Assembly: GCF_014266025.1 (NCBI RefSeq)
Contig: NZ_JACMYC010000011.1
Location: forward strand, 23,860 to 87,859
Origin: Nocardioides deserti
GTDB lineage: Bacteria; Actinomycetota; Actinomycetes; Propionibacteriales; Nocardioidaceae
Direction: 5' to 3'
Length of the DNA: 64,000 nt
The notes below the pieces were generated by a model. That model was not told the origin of the DNA. It searched no databases and saw only the letters and a list, made by a program, of their open reading frames with translations. A program made the position numbers and the translations under genes. Within the stretch, counting starts at the first letter, position 1, and the number at the start of each line of letters is the position of its first letter. Positions 36,669 through 43,581 of the stretch are shown piece by piece.

Positions 36669-37505
36669 CTACCGGCGCGCGACCGACGTCGGCACCCGCG
36701 CCTCGGGCCCCGGGCCCGGCTGGCAGTGCGGGCACCACCAGGTGCGCCGGTTCGCGGGGTCGTTCGGCAGCTCCGCGACCACCTGCACCTTGGTGCCGCA
36801 CCGCAGGCACGGCCGCCCCGCGCGTCCGGTCACCCAGTGCGACTCGCCCTTGCGGCCGATGCCGGTCGTCACCTGGTAGGCGCCCTCGACGGTCGCCGAG
36901 TGGAGCAGCGCCCGCGCGCCGAGCGCGACCAGCCGCTCGACGTCGACCTCGCCGATCGGGGTCCAGGGGCTGCGCCCGACCAGGTACGCCAGCTCGTTGG
37001 CCCACAGGTTCCCCCACCCCGCCACCTTGCGCTGGTCGAGCAGCGCGGAGACGAGCGCGACGTCCGGCTCGGCGCGCAGGCGGCGTACCGCCTCCTCGGC
37101 GTCCCAGTCCTCCCGCAGCGGGTCCGGTCCGAGGTGGCCGACGATCTCGTGCTCGCGCGCCGTCTCGACGAGCTCGACCTCGTGCAGCTTGATGCCGTAC
37201 GCCGTGTGGCCGGCGTCGGTCGCGAGGACGATCCGCACGTCCGGCATCAGCCTGCGGGGCAGCTGCTTGCCGGGGCCGGTGACCGACCAGGATCCGTCCA
37301 TCAGCAGGTGGGTGTGGAGGGTGGCCCCGCCGCTGAACCGGGTGAGCAGGTGCTTGCCGTGCGTCGCGTGCTCCAGCACGACCCGCCCCGACAGGTCCCG
37401 CGTGGCCAGCCGGGGCAGGCGCAGGTCGCTGCGCGTGATGGTCCGCCCGCGGAGCGGCCGGTCCAGCCGCCGCGCCAGCTTGTAGACGCTGTCCCCCTCC
37501 GGCAC
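36669..37505 (-). CDS. DNA-formamidopyrimidine glycosylase family protein (Nei-type)
   Basis: A 278-residue base-excision repair glycosylase/AP lyase that cleaves oxidised bases. The N-terminus is MPEGDSV, where Pro2 is the catalytic nucleophile of the Fpg/Nei family and Glu3 the acid. A helix-two-turn-helix follows (LLDQRKVAGWGNLWANELAY near 155-175) and a zinc finger with CLRCG and CPHC ends the fold at about 230-262. The PEGD opening is typical of Nei (endonuclease VIII) rather than MutM, whose start is PELPE. The start follows directly from that N-terminus. Confidence 0.92.
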   Translation of the reverse strand: MPEGDSVYKLARRLDRPLRGRTITRSDLRLPRLATRDLSGRVVLEHATHGKHLLTRFSGGATLHTHLLMDGSWSVTGPGKQLPRRLMPDVRIVLATDAGHTAYGIKLHEVELVETAREHEIVGHLGPDPLREDWDAEEAVRRLRAEPDVALVSALLDQRKVAGWGNLWANELAYLVGRSPWTPIGEVDVERLVALGARALLHSATVEGAYQVTTGIGRKGESHWVTGRAGRPCLRCGTKVQVVAELPNDPANRRTWWCPHCQPGPGPEARVPTSVARR

Positions 37506-37514
37506 GGCGCGGCC

Positions 37515-38363
37515 TCAGGCGAAGACGCCCGCGGGGTACACCCCGCCGGCGACCATCTGCTTGGCCCACGGCCGCGCGAGCGTGCGCAGCCGGTCGGCGC
37601 CGTCCTCGCCCAGCGCGGCCCACGGCGCCGCGCCGAGCTCGTCGGTCGCGCCCTCGACGGACTCCCGCAGCGCCCGTCCCGCCTCGGTCAGGGCACCGTC
37701 CTCGGTCAGCAGCCCCCGGCCGGCCAGGTCCCGGACGCAGTCGTCCCACTCCTCGGCGCTCCAGCCGCGGGTCGCCCGCGCCGCCGCCACGGTGAAGCCG
37801 GTGCCCGTGGCCACGTGGGTCACCTGCGCCTCGAGGCCCGAGAGCCCGTGGCCGAGCAGGGCCGCGACGTGGCCGTCGCCCCGGTGCTCACGCAGCAGGG
37901 TGAGGGCGTGGAAGAGCACGAGGTGGGGTGCCTCGGGCCAGGGCAGGTCGGCGTGCGCCGCGTGCAGCGGGCGCCCCTCGGGGCGGCAGCCCTCCGCGGC
38001 CCGCCGGGCGAGGTCGGCCGCCTCGGCCAGGTCGCGGGAGGCCAGCACCTCCTCGCCGAGCAGCCGCCGGTAGGCCGCGTCCACCCCGCGGTAGCGCGCC
38101 GCCGTCACCGCCTCGGGCGCCGCGGCCTCCCAGCACGCGGGCACGAGGTGGGCGACCAGCGAGGGGTGGAAGACGTAGAAGGTGGCGGTCACCGTCCCCG
38201 CCCCGACCCGGCCCAGGGGAGCGGCTCGACCGGCGAAGTACGCCCCGCGCCCGCGGCGCACCCCCAGGCCGGCGATCTCGTCCTCGATCTCGGGGGCGAA
38301 GTAGCACATCGCGTGCAGGGTCTCGAGCGAGCGGGCCGTGCGGCCGGCGGAGCGGGGACTCAT
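37515..38363 (-). CDS. SCO6745 family protein
   Basis: A 282-residue helical protein of the SCO6745 family, found mainly in actinobacteria and without an assigned activity. The typical opening SLETLHAMCYFAPE (about 12-25) and ARATRGWSAEEWDDCVRDLAGRGLL near 190-215, which resembles a winged helix, are visible. It follows the Nei-type gene by 9 bp in the upstream direction on the same strand. The two could be co-transcribed. No functional link is evident. Confidence 0.8.
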   Translation of the reverse strand: MSPRSAGRTARSLETLHAMCYFAPEIEDEIAGLGVRRGRGAYFAGRAAPLGRVGAGTVTATFYVFHPSLVAHLVPACWEAAAPEAVTAARYRGVDAAYRRLLGEEVLASRDLAEAADLARRAAEGCRPEGRPLHAAHADLPWPEAPHLVLFHALTLLREHRGDGHVAALLGHGLSGLEAQVTHVATGTGFTVAAARATRGWSAEEWDDCVRDLAGRGLLTEDGALTEAGRALRESVEGATDELGAAPWAALGEDGADRLRTLARPWAKQMVAGGVYPAGVFA

Positions 38364-38449
38364 GGGGCCTGTCTACACGGGCGACTGCACGGGGGGCTGC
38401 ACAGAGGGCCTGCACAGAGGGCCCGCACGGCGACGGGCTGCGCGCCCCG

Positions 38450-39706
38450 TCAGGCGGCCGCGGCGACCGCCGGCGCGGCGTACCGCTCCCACGCCGCGGG
38501 TCGCGGCACCGACCGGACCGAGCGGGAGAAGGTCGGGACGCACGCCACGCAGGCGGTGAACGCGCCCAGGGCCAGGATCGCCGCGGCGCCGCCGTAGGAC
38601 TCCAGCAGCAGGCCGGCCAGCAGCGGCGCGAGCGGCATCGCCGACATCGAGACGAACTGCGACGTCGCCTGGACGCGGCCGATGAGGTCGGGCGGGGTGG
38701 CGGCGATCCGGTACGACGCGATGCCGGCGTTGCCGGCCGGGTTGAGCAGCATGCCGGCGCCGAGCGCGGCGGCGACGACGAGCGGCTCGTTCCACAGCGC
38801 CATCGGGACGACCAGCGGGAGGAACGACCACGCGATCGCCACCGTGAGGTGCCCGGTCGCGAACCGCTCGACCAGCCACGGCGCGACCACCGCCCCGATG
38901 ATGCCGGCGAGCCCGGCGGCGGCCTCGACGAGGCCGATGTGGACGGCGTCGGTGCCGCTCTCGACCAGCCGCAGCACGGCGACGAAGAACAGCGCGTTCA
39001 CGGCCAGGTTGGTCAGCGCGCCCCACACCAGGAGCACCCGGAAGAACGGCCGCGACCACACGAACCGGACGCCGTCCGCCAGCTCCTTCAGCGGACGTCG
39101 CGGTGGGCCGGCGTGCGGCGTGGGGGAGAGGTCCGTGCGCAGGCGCCCCAGCAGCAGCCAGGACACGGCGAAGGAGACCGCGTCGACGGCGAACGGCAGC
39201 CACCGGGCGACCCCGAGGAGGAGGCCGCCGAGCGGCGCGCTGACCAGCGCGGCGACGTGCATCCGGGCCTGGTTCTGGCTCAGCGCGGTGGGCAGCTCCT
39301 CGGACGTCACCACGGCCGGGAGGGCGGAGATCTCGGCGGGCATGAACATCCCGGCACCCACGCCGGTCAGGAGGGCGACCACGAGCAGGTGCGGGACCGT
39401 GAGCGCGTCCAGCAGCCCGGCGACCGCCAGGGACGCGTAGAGCAGCACGCCGGCGGCGGAGGCCACCCGCATGATCCGGCGTCGGTCGACGCGGTCGGCC
39501 AGGACGCCGGCGGGCAGGAGCGCCCCGGCCAGGCCGAGCAGGTGCACCGCCTCCGCGGCGGCGGCGAGGAGGGCGGAGCCGGTGAGCAGGTAGGTCAGCA
39601 GCGGGAAGACGAACATCGACATCCGGCTGCCGACCTCCGAGACGGTCTGCCCGATCCAGAGCGCCCGGAAGTCGTGGTTGCGGGCGAGCGAGCGGTACGA
39701 CGGCAC
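38450..39706 (-). CDS. MFS transporter (DHA3-like), ArsR-linked
   Basis: A 418-residue exporter with twelve predicted helices, related to the DHA3 macrolide-type efflux proteins (opening SLARNHDFRALWIGQTVSEVGSRM, then LADRVDRRRIMRVAS near 72-86 as motif A). The start is the GTG at 39706: on the minus strand TACGTT lies 6 nt upstream (39713-39718), so it is leaderless. That -10 lies between the first two TGCGCAA sites of the operator, so bound repressor would cover it. The divergent ArsR regulator gene is 68 bp away and most likely controls this exporter. The drug or metabolite is unknown. Confidence 0.88.
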   Translation of the reverse strand: MPSYRSLARNHDFRALWIGQTVSEVGSRMSMFVFPLLTYLLTGSALLAAAAEAVHLLGLAGALLPAGVLADRVDRRRIMRVASAAGVLLYASLAVAGLLDALTVPHLLVVALLTGVGAGMFMPAEISALPAVVTSEELPTALSQNQARMHVAALVSAPLGGLLLGVARWLPFAVDAVSFAVSWLLLGRLRTDLSPTPHAGPPRRPLKELADGVRFVWSRPFFRVLLVWGALTNLAVNALFFVAVLRLVESGTDAVHIGLVEAAAGLAGIIGAVVAPWLVERFATGHLTVAIAWSFLPLVVPMALWNEPLVVAAALGAGMLLNPAGNAGIASYRIAATPPDLIGRVQATSQFVSMSAMPLAPLLAGLLLESYGGAAAILALGAFTACVACVPTFSRSVRSVPRPAAWERYAAPAVAAAA

Positions 39707-39707
39707 G

Positions 39708-39742
39708 TGCGCAACGTAACGTGCGCAAGAACCGTTGCGCAA
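39708..39742. promoter_or_regulatory. Triple TGCGCAA operator
   Basis: TGCGCAA occurs at 39708-39714, 39722-39728 and 39736-39742, each 14 bp from the next, between the divergent exporter and ArsR genes. The third copy is also the palindrome TTGCGCAA. The first two copies flank the exporter -10 and the third touches the expected -35 region of the regulator. Confidence 0.7.
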
Positions 39743-39762
39743 TGGAGCGTGCGGGTCAGCGG

Positions 39763-39768
39763 TAGGCT
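39763..39768 (+). promoter_or_regulatory. -10 element, leaderless start
   Basis: TAGGCT lies 6 nt before the ATG of the ArsR gene. Confidence 0.5.
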
Positions 39769-39774
39769 GGCGGC

Positions 39775-40353
39775 ATGGCGACGTACGACGACCCGCGGAT
39801 CCTCCGCGCGGTCGCCCACCCGACCCGCAACCGGATCCTGTCCGAGCTCTCCGCCGCCGGTTCGCTGCGCGCGGCCGACATCGCGCGGCTGCTGGACGTG
39901 CCGGCGAACCAGGCCAGCTTCCACCTGCGCCAGCTGGCGAAGTACGGCCTGGTCGAGGAGGCGCCCGACGAGGCCCGGGACCGGCGCGACCGCGTCTGGC
40001 GGCTCGCCGACGAGGAGGGCATCAGCTTCCGCACCCGCGACATGCTCGACCGGCCCGGCGGGAGGGCGGCGTACGCCGTGTTCCAGCGCAGCGCCGTCGC
40101 CTGGGGGCACCACCTCGTCGACCGCGCGCTCGCCCCCGGCGGGGAGCGGTCGAAGAGCGTGTCGGAGCACGCGGTGCGGCTGACCGCCGAGGAGTCGCAC
40201 GAGCTGATGCTGGAGATCAACGCCGTGGTCGAGGACTGGCGCCGGCGGACCCGCGGCGCGGACGACGACGGCCGCACGACGTACTCGGTCTACCAGCTCA
40301 TCCAGCCCATGCCCGAGACCGACGAGGGCGCCGACGAGGAGGGCGAGGCCTGA
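39775..40353 (+). CDS. ArsR family transcriptional regulator
   Basis: A 192-residue regulator with an ArsR-type winged helix-turn-helix at about 8-75 (AHPTRNRILSELSAAGSLRAADIARLLDVPANQASFHLRQLAKYGLVEE). It lacks the cysteine metal sites of ArsR/SmtB proteins. The C-terminal half, about 90-165, is helical and could bind a hydrophobic ligand. It is divergent from an MFS exporter with three half-sites between them, so it is the likely repressor of both genes. Its TGA overlaps the ATG of the next gene by one base. Confidence 0.88.
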   Translation: MATYDDPRILRAVAHPTRNRILSELSAAGSLRAADIARLLDVPANQASFHLRQLAKYGLVEEAPDEARDRRDRVWRLADEEGISFRTRDMLDRPGGRAAYAVFQRSAVAWGHHLVDRALAPGGERSKSVSEHAVRLTAEESHELMLEINAVVEDWRRRTRGADDDGRTTYSVYQLIQPMPETDEGADEEGEA

Positions 40354-40733
40354 TGCCCGCACGTCTCCGCCCCGCCGACCCCGCCGACGTCTCCGCCGCC
40401 CTGGCCCGGGTGCGCGCGGACGAGGCCGGCACGGGGGAGAAGGGCGACCTGCGGCTGCTCGTGAAGCACTACCTCGCGCTGCTCGAGGCCCGCGCGCCCG
40501 GCCACTCCGTCGAGGTCCGCGTGCCGCCGTACGCCGCGGTCCAGGTCGTCCCTGGCGTCCGCCACACCCGCGGCACCCCGCCGGCGGTCGTCGAGACCGA
40601 CGCCGCGACGATCATCGCGCTCGCGACCGGCGAGCTGACCTGGCACGAGGCGGAGCAGGCGGGCCGGGTCCGCGCGAGCGGCGAGCGGGCCGACCTGTCG
40701 CCGTACCTGCCGCTCCACCGCGCGGTCGGCTGA
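40353..40733 (+). CDS. Sterol carrier family (SCP2-like) protein
   Basis: A 126-residue protein of the actinobacterial sterol carrier-like family. The conserved part runs from about 40 to 120: SVEVRVPPYAAVQVVPGVRHTRGTPPAVVETDAATIIALATGELTW. Such SCP2 folds bind lipids or act as a helper domain. The start is at the ATG formed by the TGATG overlap with the ArsR stop, so expression follows the regulator. Its relation to the exporter is unclear. Confidence 0.78.
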   Translation: MPARLRPADPADVSAALARVRADEAGTGEKGDLRLLVKHYLALLEARAPGHSVEVRVPPYAAVQVVPGVRHTRGTPPAVVETDAATIIALATGELTWHEAEQAGRVRASGERADLSPYLPLHRAVG

Positions 40734-40735
40734 CC

Positions 40736-40741
40736 TAGCGT
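40736..40741 (+). promoter_or_regulatory. -10 element, leaderless start
   Basis: TAGCGT lies 7 nt before the dipeptidase ATG at 40749. Confidence 0.4.
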
Positions 40742-40748
40742 GGAGACC

Positions 40749-42110
40749 ATGACGAACCGCCCCACCACCGACGAGCTGCGCGCGAAGGTCACCGAGGTCC
40801 TGCCGGGCCTGCGGAAGGACCTCGAGGACCTGATCCGGATCGAGTCCGTGAGCGCCGACCCCGCCCGCGCGGCGGAGGTGCAGCGCAGCGCCGAGGCGGT
40901 GGCCGAGCTGTTCCGCGCCGAGGGGTTCGGGACCGTCGACATCGTCAGCGCCGACGGCGGCGCGCCGGCCGTCATCGCGCACAAGGCCGGTCCGGAGGGC
41001 GCGCCGACCGTGCTGCTCTACGCCCACCACGACGTGCAGCCCGAGAACGACCACGCCGACTGGGACTCCGCGCCGTTCGAGCCTACCGAGCGCGACGGCC
41101 GGCTGTACGCCCGCGGCGCGGCCGACGACAAGGCCGGCATCGCCGCCCACCTGGGCGCGCTGCGGGTCTTCGGCGACGACCTGCCGGTGAGCGTCACGAT
41201 GTTCATCGAGGGCGAGGAGGAGGTCGGCTCCGAGTCGCTGCCCGCGCTGCTGCGCGAGCACCAGGAGCGGCTGCGCTCCGACGTCATCGTCATCGCCGAC
41301 TCCGGCAACTGGGACATCGGCGAGCCCGCGCTGACCACCAGCCTGCGCGGCCTGGTCCGCGCCGACATCGAGGTCCGCACGCTCACCCACGCCGTCCACT
41401 CCGGCATGTGGGGCGGCCTCGTCCCCGACTCGCTCATCGCGCTCTCCCGCGTCATCGCCAGCCTCCACGACGACGAGGGCAACGTCGCCGTCGCGGGCCT
41501 GCACAGCGGTCCGGCGGCCGACGTGGAGTACCCCGAGGAGCGGCTGCGCGCCGAGTCCGGCGCCCTCCCCGGCGTCCAGTGGATCGGCAGCGGCTCGACC
41601 GTCGCCCGGTTGTGGACCAAGCCCGCGCTCTCCATCACCGGTCTCGACGCCCCGAAGGTCGAGGGCGCCAGCAACACGCTCGTCCCGGCCGCGCGCGCCA
41701 AGATCAGCCTGCGCATCGCCCCCGGTGACACCACGCAGAACGCCGTCGCGCGGCTCCGCGAGCACCTGGAGGCGAACGTCCCGTGGGGTGCCGAGCTCAC
41801 CTTCACCGTCGTCGACACCGGCGAGGCCACCCAGATCGACGCCACCGGTCCGGCGTACGACGCCGCGCGTGAGGCGTTCACCAAGGCCTGGGACGGCACC
41901 GCGCCGGTCGACATGGGCGTCGGCGGGTCGATCCCGTTCATCGCGGAGTTCCTCGAGGCGTTCCCGCAGGCCAGCGTGCTGGTGACCGGCGTCGAGGACC
42001 CCGACACACGCGCGCACGGCGCCAACGAGGGGCTCCACCTCGCGGAGTTCGAGCGGGTCGTGCTCGCCGAGACGTTGCTCCTGGACCGGCTGGGCACCCT
42101 GGAGGGGTGA
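40749..42110 (+). CDS. M20 family dipeptidase
   Basis: A 453-residue metallopeptidase of the M20 (PepV/ArgE/carnosinase) family, which cleaves dipeptides with two zinc ions. The first zinc motif is LLYAHHDVQP near 92-101, the metal-bridging residues lie in GAADDKAGI and EGEEEVGSE, and the dimerisation domain interrupts the catalytic domain near 195-310. It probably acts in the cytoplasm, since there is no signal. The ATG at 40749 fits a leaderless start. The end overlaps the PucR gene by 4 nt, so both may be co-expressed. Confidence 0.92.
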   Translation: MTNRPTTDELRAKVTEVLPGLRKDLEDLIRIESVSADPARAAEVQRSAEAVAELFRAEGFGTVDIVSADGGAPAVIAHKAGPEGAPTVLLYAHHDVQPENDHADWDSAPFEPTERDGRLYARGAADDKAGIAAHLGALRVFGDDLPVSVTMFIEGEEEVGSESLPALLREHQERLRSDVIVIADSGNWDIGEPALTTSLRGLVRADIEVRTLTHAVHSGMWGGLVPDSLIALSRVIASLHDDEGNVAVAGLHSGPAADVEYPEERLRAESGALPGVQWIGSGSTVARLWTKPALSITGLDAPKVEGASNTLVPAARAKISLRIAPGDTTQNAVARLREHLEANVPWGAELTFTVVDTGEATQIDATGPAYDAAREAFTKAWDGTAPVDMGVGGSIPFIAEFLEAFPQASVLVTGVEDPDTRAHGANEGLHLAEFERVVLAETLLLDRLGTLEG

Positions 42111-43285
42111 CCCCCGCCACCCGCGCCGTCCTCGCCGAGCACCGGCGGGCGCGGGTCGAGGCGCTGACCGACCGCCTCGTCGCCACCATCGAGGCGTCCA
42201 ACCCGGGCTACCGGGCCTCCGGGCTCGTGCCCACCGCGGACCTGTGGCGCTCCTGCCACGACAACGTCGACCGCGTGCTGGAACTGCTCGTCGGCGCGGA
42301 CGGCGAGACGCGGGACCCGGCCGACGACCCGGCGTACGACGCCGCCCGGGCCACCGGCCGCCGCCGCTCCGAGCAGGGCCTGCCGCTCGACGACGTGCTG
42401 CGCTCGTTCCGGCTCGGCGGCCGGCTGATCTGGGAGGACCTCGTCGACCAGGTCGGCGAGGAGCTGCCCGGCGCGGAGGTGCGCGAGGTCGGCACCCGCC
42501 TGTGGGCGGTCGTCGACGAGACGTCGGCGCAGGTCGCCGCGGCGTACCACGCCGCGCAGATCGCCGCCGTCCGCGCCGACGAGCAGCAGCGCGCCGAGCT
42601 GTGGGAGGGCCTGCTCGCCGGCCGCGCCCAGGATCCCCGCTTCGCGCACGAGGCCGCGCGCGTCCTCGACGTGCCCGTCGACGGACGGCTCGTCGTCGTC
42701 ACCGCCGTGGGCGTCGACCTCGACCGGCTGCAGGCGCTGGTCGAGCCGCTGCGCTCGTGCTGGGTACGCCGCACCGGCGGCGTGGTCGGGCTGGTGCTGG
42801 TCGGCGCGGGCCCGGCCGAGGCTCCCGGCCGGGTCGCCGAGGTGCTCGGATCGGCCGGCGGGCCGGTCGGCGCCTCGGCCGTCGCCGCGGGCCTGGCCGG
42901 CGTCGGCACCGGCTTCCGGCAGGCGTCGGTCGCGCTGCGGACGCTCGGGGGCGAGCCCGGCGTGGCGACGTTCGACGAGCGGCTGCCCGAGGCGCTGCTC
43001 CTCACCGCCCCCGAGGTCGCGGGCCGGCTCGTCGCGGTCTGGCTCGGCCCGCTGCTGGCGCTGCCGGCCGCCGAGTCCGAGGCGCTCCTCGACACCGTCG
43101 AGGCCTGGGTCGCCTCCGGCGGCTCCGCCACCACCACCGCCGCCCGCGTGCACTGCCACCGCAACACGGTCCTCAACCGGCTCCGCCGGGTCTCCACCCT
43201 GCTCGGCCGCGACCTCGTCGACGCCGTGCCGCCCGTCGAGCTCGCCCTCGCGGTCCGCGCCCACCGCGCCGGGCTGCCCGACTGA
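42107..43285 (+). CDS. PucR family transcriptional regulator
   Basis: A 392-residue regulator of the PucR/CdaR family. The middle, about 165-270, is a GGDEF-like or GAF-like region of the family, and the C-terminus has the PucR-type helix-turn-helix with TTTAARVHCHRNTVLNRLRRV near 343-363. Bacillus PucR controls purine catabolism, but most actinobacterial members have unknown targets. A molybdenum hydroxylase of the xanthine oxidase family follows 296 bp downstream and is a possible target. The GTG overlaps the dipeptidase stop. The 3' end carries 9-bp tandem repeats that include the stop codon. Confidence 0.85.
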   Translation: MTPATRAVLAEHRRARVEALTDRLVATIEASNPGYRASGLVPTADLWRSCHDNVDRVLELLVGADGETRDPADDPAYDAARATGRRRSEQGLPLDDVLRSFRLGGRLIWEDLVDQVGEELPGAEVREVGTRLWAVVDETSAQVAAAYHAAQIAAVRADEQQRAELWEGLLAGRAQDPRFAHEAARVLDVPVDGRLVVVTAVGVDLDRLQALVEPLRSCWVRRTGGVVGLVLVGAGPAEAPGRVAEVLGSAGGPVGASAVAAGLAGVGTGFRQASVALRTLGGEPGVATFDERLPEALLLTAPEVAGRLVAVWLGPLLALPAAESEALLDTVEAWVASGGSATTTAARVHCHRNTVLNRLRRVSTLLGRDLVDAVPPVELALAVRAHRAGLPD

Positions 43286-43317
43286 CCCGCCTGACCCGCC
43301 TGACCCGCCTGACCCGG
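43282..43317. repeat. Tandem 9-bp repeats through the PucR stop codon
   Basis: CTGACCCGC occurs four times in a row from 43282 to 43317 (the last copy ends G). The first copy contains the TGA of the PucR gene. Slippage could shift copy number without changing the protein. Confidence 0.8.
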
Positions 43318-43323
43318 CTCGCG

Positions 43324-43408
43324 CGTCGACAGCTCCGCAATTGCGCGGTTTCAGCGCCTACGCCGCCCGGCGGGCCGCTACAGCCGCGCAATTGAACGAT
43401 CGTCGACG
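43324..43408. terminator. Large nested dyad downstream of PucR
   Basis: CGTCGAC (43324-43330) pairs with GTCGACG (43402-43408), and inside it CAATTGCGCGG (43338-43348) pairs with CCGCGCAATTG (43384-43394), with a further AGCG/CGCT and a GC-rich palindrome at the tip. It probably terminates PucR transcription. It lies 170 bp before the molybdenum enzyme gene. Confidence 0.6.
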
Positions 43409-43581
43409 TCCGCCCCATCCGGCACCGACCCGAGCGGCCACCTGTGCACTCTGCACAGAACCCTCCGCGAAGGAGTGGGCGACGAAGGCATGGTGTGGCA
43501 GCCGTCACCGTGGGACGGTTGGACAGATCGGCGTCATCTGTCAAACGGGGACGTGGCGCCGGCCGATCTCGGAGGTGGCGG

